The translations under genes and the position numbers were made by a program. A stretch of 39,484 bases of DNA, taken from positions 1 through 39,484 of the forward strand of contig CANPXG010000020.1 in NCBI GenBank assembly GCA_947585795.1. The letters run 5' to 3'. Under the pieces are notes generated by a model. That model was not told where the DNA came from. It did not search any database and saw only the letters and a list, made by a program, of their open reading frames with translations. This stretch comes from an uncultured Clostridia bacterium. Its GTDB lineage: Bacteria > Bacillota > Clostridia > UBA1381. Shown here one piece after another: positions 16,033 through 23,600 of the stretch (position 1 is the first letter of the stretch; every line of letters begins with the position of its first letter).

Positions 16033-17406
16033 CTACCCACTAACCGCACGAAGCGTTTTACCAAGGTACTCTATATCGTCAAGGCTCACGCCGGCGTAAC
16101 CCGCGATAAGCGTGTCGTGCGTTTTTTCCTGACGCGTGAAATAATAATCGTCACAGTCGTACAGCTTTATACCGCGCCGCCTCAAAGCCTCGGATACGCT
16201 TTTCGCGCGCGAAAGCGAGCACAGAAGGTGAAGCCCCGCCTTTTCACCGCTGATTTTCACGTCCGCGCCGCAGGAAAGGAACGCCGCCATAAGAGCGTCA
16301 CGGCGCTTTCTGTAAATATTTTTTACGCGGTTCAAGTGACGCGACAAATAATTTTCCGCGATAAAACGGCTCAACGTATGCTGCTCAAACCTCGGCACAG
16401 TCGAGGAATAATTAGAAAAACGCTCCTCGTACAGCGCGAGCAATTTTTGCGGCAGAACCATGTATGCTATACGTATCGACGGCGCGAGCACTCTCGAAAA
16501 AGTGTTCAAATAGATTACCTTTTCACTGTTCATACCCTGCAGTGCCGTTATGGGACGCTTTGAAAAATTAAACTCACTGTTGTAATCATCCTCTATTATA
16601 TACCGCCCGTCCGATCTGTCCGCCCAGGACAAAAGCTCGGCGCGGCGGTCAAACGGCATTATTATACCCGTCGGGAACTGATGCGACGGAGTGATATACA
16701 CCGTGTCCGCCGAGGAACGCTCAAGCTCCTCCACCGACAGCCCGTGCTCGTCCAAATCAATATAACTCACGTCAAAGCCGTTATTTTTAAAAATACGCTC
16801 AATTTTCCCGTAACCGGGATTTTCAACAGCGTACCGCCTGCCGCTGCCAAGCAGCTCGATGAGCAGCATGAGAAGATACTCTATTCCCGCCCCGACTATC
16901 ACCTGACGCGGCGAGCAATTTACGCCGCGAAGCTCGTGCAGGTATTTCGCGATATTTTCACGAAGCTCGTAGTCGCCCTTCACTTCCCCCGCGTTTAAAA
17001 GGTCGGGATTTTCGTACATGACCTCCTTAGACAGCTTCACCCACGTCGAGTACGGGAAGGAATCCGTATCGACGGCGTTGGTGCGAAAGTCCGCCCTGTA
17101 GCTTTCCTTCTTCGGCTTTTCCTCCTCGATCAATATACTTTTGCCGCTTACGCCCCTTTCGACGTGCCTCACGTAAAATCCGCTTCGCGCGACGGAACGC
17201 AGAAATCCCTCCTGCACAAGTATCTCATACGCCGTTTCGACAGTGTTCACGCTTATCCCGAGATGCGCGGAAAGAGATTTTTTCGACGGCATACGCTCGT
17301 TTTCACTCAAACAGTTTTCGCGTATCTGCGCGGCGATATACTCGTAAAGCTGCTCGTAAAGCGGCTTTTTGCTTCTTGGCTCAAAATTTATAGTAAAATT
17401 ATACAT
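16033..17406 (-). CDS. pdxR: MocR/GntR-family PLP-dependent regulator PdxR
   Basis: This is a fusion of an N-terminal GntR winged helix (about 1-75; KPLYEQLYEYIAAQIREN and MPSKKSLSAHLGISVNTVETAYEILVQEGF) to a fold-type I aminotransferase-like domain (about 110-457). The PLP-binding region includes YIIEDDYNSEF, and the fold continues through VIYLNTFSRVLAPSIRIAY, where the usual PLP lysine position (S-x-x-K) reads TFSRVLAPS, so the lysine seems to be arginine. It is divergent from pdxST, the normal place for PdxR, which senses PLP and controls B6 synthesis. The start at 17406 gives MYNFTINFEP after a GAGG site; a 12-residue upstream extension is unlikely. Confidence 0.85.
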   Translation of the reverse strand: MYNFTINFEPRSKKPLYEQLYEYIAAQIRENCLSENERMPSKKSLSAHLGISVNTVETAYEILVQEGFLRSVARSGFYVRHVERGVSGKSILIEEEKPKKESYRADFRTNAVDTDSFPYSTWVKLSKEVMYENPDLLNAGEVKGDYELRENIAKYLHELRGVNCSPRQVIVGAGIEYLLMLLIELLGSGRRYAVENPGYGKIERIFKNNGFDVSYIDLDEHGLSVEELERSSADTVYITPSHQFPTGIIMPFDRRAELLSWADRSDGRYIIEDDYNSEFNFSKRPITALQGMNSEKVIYLNTFSRVLAPSIRIAYMVLPQKLLALYEERFSNYSSTVPRFEQHTLSRFIAENYLSRHLNRVKNIYRKRRDALMAAFLSCGADVKISGEKAGLHLLCSLSRAKSVSEALRRRGIKLYDCDDYYFTRQEKTHDTLIAGYAGVSLDDIEYLGKTLRAVSG

Positions 17407-17435
17407 TTGAACTGACCTCATAAAAAATATGTATT

Positions 17436-17457
17436 TTGACACTTTTCATAGTGTCAA
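17436..17457. promoter_or_regulatory. Operator between pdxR and pdxS
   Basis: A perfect inverted repeat, TTGACACT-N6-AGTGTCAA, lies between the divergent genes. Each arm contains a TTGACA hexamer, so the repeat doubles as the -35 on the minus strand. A TATAAT -10 for pdxS is at 17465-17470 but has no well-spaced -35, as expected for an activated promoter. Confidence 0.75.
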
Positions 17458-17510
17458 TGCGCGCTATAATTATATATAAACAATTTTTAAATGTCAAGGA
17501 GGAAAAAATA

Positions 17511-18383
17511 ATGAGCACACAATTTGAGCTTAACAAAAATCTTGCGCAGATGCTTAAGGGCGGAGTTATCATGGACGTGACAACGCCGGAGCAGGCGCAA
17601 ATAGCGGAGAAAGCGGGAGCCTGCGCGGTTATGGCGCTCGAAAGAATACCGGCGGATATACGCGCGGCGGGCGGAGTATCGAGAATGAGCGATCCGAAGA
17701 TGATAAAGGGCATTCAGGACGCGGTTTCGATACCGGTAATGGCGAAGTGCAGGATAGGTCATTTTGCTGAGGCAAGGATTTTACAGGCGATAAAGATAGA
17801 CTACATCGACGAGAGCGAGGTTCTTTCACCGGCGGACGACAAGTACCACATAAACAAAAGGGACTTTAAGGTTCCGTTCGTATGCGGAGCGAAGGACTTG
17901 GGCGAGGCGTTAAGACGCATTAACGAAGGCGCGGCGATGATAAGAACGAAGGGCGAGCCGGGCACGGGCGACGTTGTGCAGGCGGTACGCCACATGCGCA
18001 TGATGATGTCGGAGATAAGAAGGATAGAAAACATGGCAGAGGACGAGCTTTACGAGGCGGCAAAAAAACTTCAGGTGCCGTATGACCTTGTGGAGTACGT
18101 TCACGATAACGGTCGTCTGCCGGTCGTAAACTTCGCGGCCGGCGGCGTGGCGACTCCCGCGGACGCGGCGCTTATGATGCACCTCGGTGCTGAGGGCGTG
18201 TTCGTCGGTTCGGGAATATTTAAGTCGGGCAACCCCGAAAAACGCGCGGCGGCGATCGTGCAGGCTGTGACGAATTATAATGACGACGCTCTTTTAGCCG
18301 AGCTTTCGGAGGACTTGGGCGAAGCGATGGTCGGTATAAACGAGAACGAAATAGCGTTGCTTATGGCGGAGCGTGGTAAATAA
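17511..18383 (+). CDS. pdxS: Pyridoxal 5'-phosphate synthase lyase subunit
   Basis: PdxS builds PLP from ribose 5-phosphate, glyceraldehyde 3-phosphate and ammonia passed from PdxT. Lys79 ([15 protein letters not shown]) and Lys147 ([10 protein letters not shown]) correspond to the two catalytic lysines of B. subtilis Pdx[12 protein letters not shown] and the phosphate loop [16 protein letters not shown] are hallmark segments. It has the normal length of 290. The ATG at 17511 follows AAGGAGG. It shares one base with pdxT (TAATG), so the two are translationally coupled. Confidence 0.96.
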   Translation: MSTQFELNKNLAQMLKGGVIMDVTTPEQAQIAEKAGACAVMALERIPADIRAAGGVSRMSDPKMIKGIQDAVSIPVMAKCRIGHFAEARILQAIKIDYIDESEVLSPADDKYHINKRDFKVPFVCGAKDLGEALRRINEGAAMIRTKGEPGTGDVVQAVRHMRMMMSEIRRIENMAEDELYEAAKKLQVPYDLVEYVHDNGRLPVVNFAAGGVATPADAALMMHLGAEGVFVGSGIFKSGNPEKRAAAIVQAVTNYNDDALLAELSEDLGEAMVGINENEIALLMAERGK

Positions 18384-18970
18384 TGAGAGTAGGTATTTTA
18401 GCTTTACAGGGCGCATTCGCGGAGCATAAGAGATCACTTGAACGCCTTGGAGCAGGGATGTTTGAGATACGTCAAAAAAAAGACCTCGAACAGCCGTTCG
18501 ACGCGCTCGTTTTACCGGGCGGCGAGAGCACGGTGATAGGTCAGCTTATGCGCAAGCTCGATTTACTGGAACCGATCAAGACGCTGATAAAAAACGGCAT
18601 GCCCGTTTTGGGAACGTGCGCGGGACTTATACTGCTCGCGAAAAACGTCGAGGGCGGCGAGGAATGTATCGGCGCGATGGACATAAGCGTGAGGCGCAAC
18701 GCGTACGGCAGACAAATCGACAGCTTCAGCCAAAGCGCCGTAATTGAAAAAATTTCACCCGAACCGATCCCACTCGTGTTTATACGCGCGCCGTGGATCG
18801 AAAGCGTGGGCAAGGACGTGGAGGTACTTTTAAGGCTCGACGGTCACATTGTCGCGGCAAAGCAGGACAATATGCTCGTAACGTCGTTTCACCCTGAGCT
18901 CACGGAGGACCTTAGAGTACATAAATATTTTTTGGACGGTATTGACACCTCACGCTCATCGGGCTTATAA
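18383..18970 (+). CDS. pdxT: Pyridoxal 5'-phosphate synthase glutaminase subunit
   Basis: PdxT hydrolyses glutamine and channels ammonia to PdxS. The triad is visible: Cys79 in GTCAGLILLA, and His170 with Glu172 in SFHPELTED. The PGGESTVIG oxyanion segment (45-53) and the N-terminal GILALQGAFAEH complete the class I amidotransferase pattern. At 195 residues it is full length. Its last codons lie inside the hydE promoter, whose -10 overlaps the stop codon. Confidence 0.96.
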   Translation: MRVGILALQGAFAEHKRSLERLGAGMFEIRQKKDLEQPFDALVLPGGESTVIGQLMRKLDLLEPIKTLIKNGMPVLGTCAGLILLAKNVEGGEECIGAMDISVRRNAYGRQIDSFSQSAVIEKISPEPIPLVFIRAPWIESVGKDVEVLLRLDGHIVAAKQDNMLVTSFHPELTEDLRVHKYFLDGIDTSRSSGL

Positions 18971-18971
18971 T
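18942..18971 (+). promoter_or_regulatory. Promoter of hydE
   Basis: Perfect TTGACA (18942-18947) and TATAAT (18966-18971) hexamers are 18 bp apart. The whole promoter lies within the end of pdxT. Confidence 0.8.
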
Positions 18972-19003
18972 GTTTTGTGAAAATAAATCTACGGGAGTAA
19001 GTT

Positions 19004-20065
19004 ATGGAAAAATCGGTAGACGCTCTTTACGAAAAACAAAACATTGACGACGAGAGCCTAAAGCTACTCATAGACGCGGACGACGCGGAATACTTGCAGG
19101 AAAAAGCGCGCACCGTCCGCCGCAAATACTACGGCAGCGCGGTATACACGCGCGGTCTTATCGAGTTTACGAACTATTGCAAAAACAATTGTTTTTACTG
19201 CGGCTTACGCGCCGACAATAAAAATTTACAGCGCTACAGACTCACGAAGGAGGACATTCTGCTATGCTGCACCAAAGGGTACGAGCTTGGTTTTCGCACG
19301 TTCGTGCTGCAGGGCGGCGAAGATATGACCTACTCCGACGACGAAATATGCGATATTGTACACGAAATAAAGTCACGCTTTACGGATTGCGCGGTGACGC
19401 TGTCGGTGGGCGAGAGGAGCTTTGAAACGTACAAGGCGTACCGCGAGGCGGGCACCGACCGGTACCTATTGCGCCACGAAACGGCTGACGAGGCGCATTA
19501 CAAAAAGCTCCACCCCGAAAGTATGAGCCTTACGAACAGAAAACGCTGTCTTTTCGACTTAAAAAAGCTCGGCTACCAGGTCGGCTCGGGATTTATGGTG
19601 GGAAGCCCGTACCAAACGGCAGATGATCTCGTATCGGACCTACGCTTTTTACAAAAATTACAGCCCGACATGATAGGAATAGGACCGTTCCTGCCTCACT
19701 CCGACACGCCTTTTCGCGACGAAGAAAAGGGCAGCCTAAAGCGCTGCTTAAACCTTATCGCGATACTTCGCCTCATGTTCCCGTACGCGCTTATCCCCGC
19801 GACGACGGCGCTCGGCACGATCCACCCCATGGGACGCGAAATGGGCTTAAAAGCGGGCGCGAACGTGGTGATGCCCAACCTTTCACCGACCGGCGTGCGC
19901 GAGCTTTACTCACTCTACGACAACAAAATATGCACGGGCGAGGAAGCGGCGGAGTGCCGCGAATGTCTTGCGCGGCGCGTACGGTCGGCGGGCTTCGAGC
20001 TTGTCACGGACAAAGGCGACGTAAAAAGAAATTTAACGGATATTGACACGCGCGGCGGGAAATGA
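19004..20065 (+). CDS. hydE: [FeFe]-hydrogenase H-cluster radical SAM maturase HydE
   Basis: HydE is a radical SAM enzyme that helps build the di-iron site of [FeFe] hydrogenase. The cluster motif is Cys59-x3-Cys63-x2-Cys66 in NYCKNNCFYCGLR. RGLIEFTNYC, FVLQGGEDM, YLLRHETADEAHYKKLHP and IGIGPFLPHSDTPF are characteristic of HydE rather than biotin synthase. At 353 residues it is full length. hydF, hydG and the hydrogenase are absent here and would be expected elsewhere. It is followed by an Rrf2 regulator whose promoter overlaps its 3' end. Confidence 0.92.
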   Translation: MEKSVDALYEKQNIDDESLKLLIDADDAEYLQEKARTVRRKYYGSAVYTRGLIEFTNYCKNNCFYCGLRADNKNLQRYRLTKEDILLCCTKGYELGFRTFVLQGGEDMTYSDDEICDIVHEIKSRFTDCAVTLSVGERSFETYKAYREAGTDRYLLRHETADEAHYKKLHPESMSLTNRKRCLFDLKKLGYQVGSGFMVGSPYQTADDLVSDLRFLQKLQPDMIGIGPFLPHSDTPFRDEEKGSLKRCLNLIAILRLMFPYALIPATTALGTIHPMGREMGLKAGANVVMPNLSPTGVRELYSLYDNKICTGEEAAECRECLARRVRSAGFELVTDKGDVKRNLTDIDTRGGK

Positions 20066-20071
20066 TATAAT
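20043..20071 (+). promoter_or_regulatory. Promoter of the Rrf2 regulator gene
   Basis: TTGACA (20043-20048) and TATAAT (20066-20071) have an ideal 17-bp spacer. The promoter lies across the hydE stop codon. Confidence 0.8.
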
Positions 20072-20122
20072 AAATTCATATAGGATAGGTATGAAATATT
20101 ATTGACCGAGGAGAGGGTGTTT

Positions 20123-20563
20123 ATGAAAATATCCACAAAAGGCAGGTACGCCATACGTTTAATGCTCGATATAGCGCAGCACTCAAACGGTGAAAACATA
20201 TCGTTAAAGGACGTGTCGAAGCGGCAGGACATCTCTCTTAAGTATCTCGAGCAAATCGTGAACACACTGTGCAAGGCGGGACTTTTGAGAAGCCGCCGCG
20301 GCGCGCAGGGCGGCTACAAGATGCTCCGCAAGCCCGAGGAGTACACCGTGGGCGACATTTTAAGAGTTACCGAGGGTGAAATGGCTCCGGTATCGTGTCT
20401 TGAGGACGAGGTGAACAAATGCCCGCGCGCGGCGGTATGTCCGACGATAAAATTTTGGGAAGGACTTTACAAAACGGTAAACGACTACCTAAACAGCACC
20501 ACCATCGCGGACCTCATGAAAGCCGCGCCGAACGAAAGCGAGGACTTTTGCTATTATATTTAA
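20123..20563 (+). CDS. Rrf2 family (IscR-like) regulator
   Basis: The 146-residue protein has the Rrf2 winged helix: MKISTKGRYAIRLMLDIA, then ISLKDVSKRQDISLKYLEQIVNTL and LRSRRGAQGGYKM. Three cysteines follow in C-x7-C-x5-C (SCLEDEVNKC, PRAAVC), the region that binds [2Fe-2S] in IscR; IscR itself has C-x5-C-x5-C. It is therefore likely an Fe-S or redox sensor, although a CymR-like role in cysteine control is possible given cysK and metY nearby. The start at 20123 after GAGGAGAGGG is preferred to an in-frame TTG at 20102. Confidence 0.85.
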   Translation: MKISTKGRYAIRLMLDIAQHSNGENISLKDVSKRQDISLKYLEQIVNTLCKAGLLRSRRGAQGGYKMLRKPEEYTVGDILRVTEGEMAPVSCLEDEVNKCPRAAVCPTIKFWEGLYKTVNDYLNSTTIADLMKAAPNESEDFCYYI

Positions 20564-20576
20564 TAAAATTACGCAC

Positions 20577-20611
20577 AAAAAGCCCCTATTTTTTACAAAT
20601 AGGGGCTTTTT
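20577..20611. terminator. Bidirectional terminator between Rrf2 and GH43 genes
   Basis: A 15-bp stem (AAAAAGCCCCTATTT pairing with AAATAGGGGCTTTTT, 5-nt loop) separates the convergent genes. Confidence 0.9.
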
Positions 20612-20624
20612 ACGTTTATTTTTT

Positions 20625-23600
20625 TTACTTTGTCGCCTCAAACAAATTCGTCACCTGCTCGTCTGTGAGCGTCGTTCCGTTATAAATATACAAATCATCT
20701 ATAAGTCCGTTAAACGGCGTATCCCAGAAGTTCACACCGAGATACGTGTCGGTGCTGTCGCTTACAGTGTTATTGACCTCGCCGTTTGCGACCTTAACTC
20801 CGTCGATGTAAAGCAATGCCGTAGTACCGTCCGCCGCGATCGTTATTTGATGCCAAGCGTTGTCCATACTTCCGCCTGTAACGTCTTTATAATCTGTACC
20901 GTTTTTAGACCATATCATGGTATTACCGTTTTGCTGCCAGCCAAACGGCGCGCTTACCCAGTTTTCCGACGAGCCTGTTCCGCTGTTAATGAACACACCC
21001 GACGTATGCTGCGTAAACGCATTCGCCTTCATACGGAACGCAATCGTGTATTTGCCGTTTGTTATAACCTTGCCTAAGTTTACACCGTCGCTTCCGTTGC
21101 CGGTCATCGAAAGCGCCTTTCCTTTATAACCGTCGGCGTATGAAGCCGTCGTCGATTTCGGCGTTGTAATTCTTGAACCCGCGTCAAGGGCATCGCTCCA
21201 GCCTACCGTCACCGCGTCGGTACTTGTAACGCTGTCGGTCAAATTATCCTCAAACTCATAATGCGACGTATATCCCGACGGAATCTGATACGGATTTTCA
21301 TTTGCCGTCACCGTTACAGGTTCCGCTGCAGGCTCCATATCCTTCCACGCGTATATCTTAAGCGTCGAATTTGCCTCCTTACGCGCATAGTCGATTTTCA
21401 CCGACTGCCTCATCGACGTAACGGGCACATTATTCAGCAAGCCTACGCCTATAAGCGCGTCGTCCTTGTACTCAGCGGCGTATACCGACACCGTGCCGTA
21501 GAGCATGGCGTTGTTGAGGTAGAAGTTTACGCCGTCGTCCGCGTTCGCCCAAGCGTCGGTTATCGTCGCGAGCATACCCGCTATCGGCTTTTCCTCCGCC
21601 TTGTACACTTCAAATGTTGCCGCGTCCGCGTCAGCTCCCGTAGTGAGCGTCAGCGCGCCGCCGGAGTTTGTGAGATAATAGCCCGGCATTGCGACGCTCT
21701 CAAAGCTCACGCCGTCCTCCGACTCATTCAAAGCCGACATTGTCCTAAACGTCATATTTTTCTTCATATCCGTATCATTCTGCTTTGAATCCTGCGTAAG
21801 AACCACGCTGTTGTCCGCCTGAGCCGCAAGATACAATCCCGGCTTATTCACAGACTGGATCGAAACATAGCTGTCGTTCGACGCGTCAGCCTTACCCTGA
21901 ACGATTTCCCACTGCGCGTCAAGCTTATCGGCAATAACCGTGCCGACCGATACGGATTTAGAAATCGGATAATCACCGTCCGCGCTCGAATTTACAAAGT
22001 TTTCGTGAACGATATAGTCGTCGCCCTGCGTGATTACCGAAGCCGTACCGGTAAGACCTGTCGACGTTTCCTGAATCGGATCTATCGTACCGTCGTCGTT
22101 AAACGTAAATTCCTCAACACATACGCTTCTTCTGAAACCGCTGCCCCAAGGGAGCGCGCCGTTATGGTAGATAAAGTACGTGTGACCGTTAAAGTCTATA
22201 ACGGCGGGATGGTTCGTGTTCGCCGTAGCGGACGGAGGCATAAGAAGTCCGCCGTACTGCCATTTGCCACTCATAAGGTCGTCGGTCGTGGCGTACGCCA
22301 TCTGCTCACGCCAGCCCATCGCGTAGAACAGGTAATACTTACCTGTCGGATTGCCGTTTTCGTCCTTCTGTCTGTAGAGCCACGGAGCCTCCGTATACGA
22401 CGCGGGAGCGCCCGATATGGACGCGTGAATTATATCCGTACCCATTTCAATACTGCCGTTTCCGTCAATATCCTTGATCGAGGTCATGTTCTCGTTAAGC
22501 TCGCATATGAACAAATTTGTGTTGCCCCAGCATAAATACCTGTGCTCAACGCCGTCGACTGTTTCTATATAAACGGTCGGGTCTATGTCGTCGTGCGAAG
22601 CCGCCTCAGGAGTTGTATCAGAGCCTTTTACAAGCGGAGCGCCCAGCGGATCGGTATACGGACCTGTCGGAGAATCCGCTACCGCAACGCCTATCGACTG
22701 TTTGCCGCTGTCCGTTTTTGTCCATGTGCAGTAATAGAGATAATATTTATCCTTGTACTTCACAGCTTGGCTCGCCCAAGCGGAGGTGTCATTGCTTCTC
22801 CACGAAATATCGGTCGCCTTCATCGGCACGCCCTCATATTTCCATGTTTTCATATCCTTTGACGAATACGCGACCCATTCGGGCATTACATATGTTTCGT
22901 TTGTCGCGGTATCATGACCTGCGATTATATAAACCGTGTCGCCGTCAACGAACGCCGCGGGATCTCCGGCGTAAAGCGTAGCGCCGTCAGGACCGAAGCC
23001 TAAGATCGGATTGCCGCCCGCGCTCTTTTCTATCACTATCGGCGAAGCGTATACAACGGGTTTTGTGTGGTACACGTTTGACAGGCTCTTCTTCGCGAGC
23101 TGCGTAACGTGGTTTTGATCAACGCCGGTCAGTCCCACAACAAATTCATCCTCGTCCTTGTCGTAGCCGAACAGCGCGTACATTGTCATAACGTCGCCCG
23201 ACTTATAAAATTCGTCCTTGTTGTTAGACGTGTCGCCTGTCGCGGTAAATGTAAGCGTAACGGTGTGGTCACCGTTAAATTCCCACGTACCTATTTCCGC
23301 GCCGTCCGCGTTTGTCATAGTATCATCGGCGTTAAGCGTCACCTTTGACGAAAGCACCGGTAGGTCATAGTTGCGGTTTACAAGACTGCCGGACGAATTT
23401 ATCGAGCTTCCGACCATCTTTGTCCGGCCTACGGACGCCAAATCATATGTTCCGACGATCATGTCTTTCGGCAGCTCCTGCTCTACCTCGCCCGCGTAGG
23501 TGACGGGGGAGACAACGGGCCAGCCGTCAGCCGTCCAAAGCATTTTCCTTACCTGCAGCGTCGCCGCGATTTCAACGGCGTTCTTTCTCGCGTGCGATAC

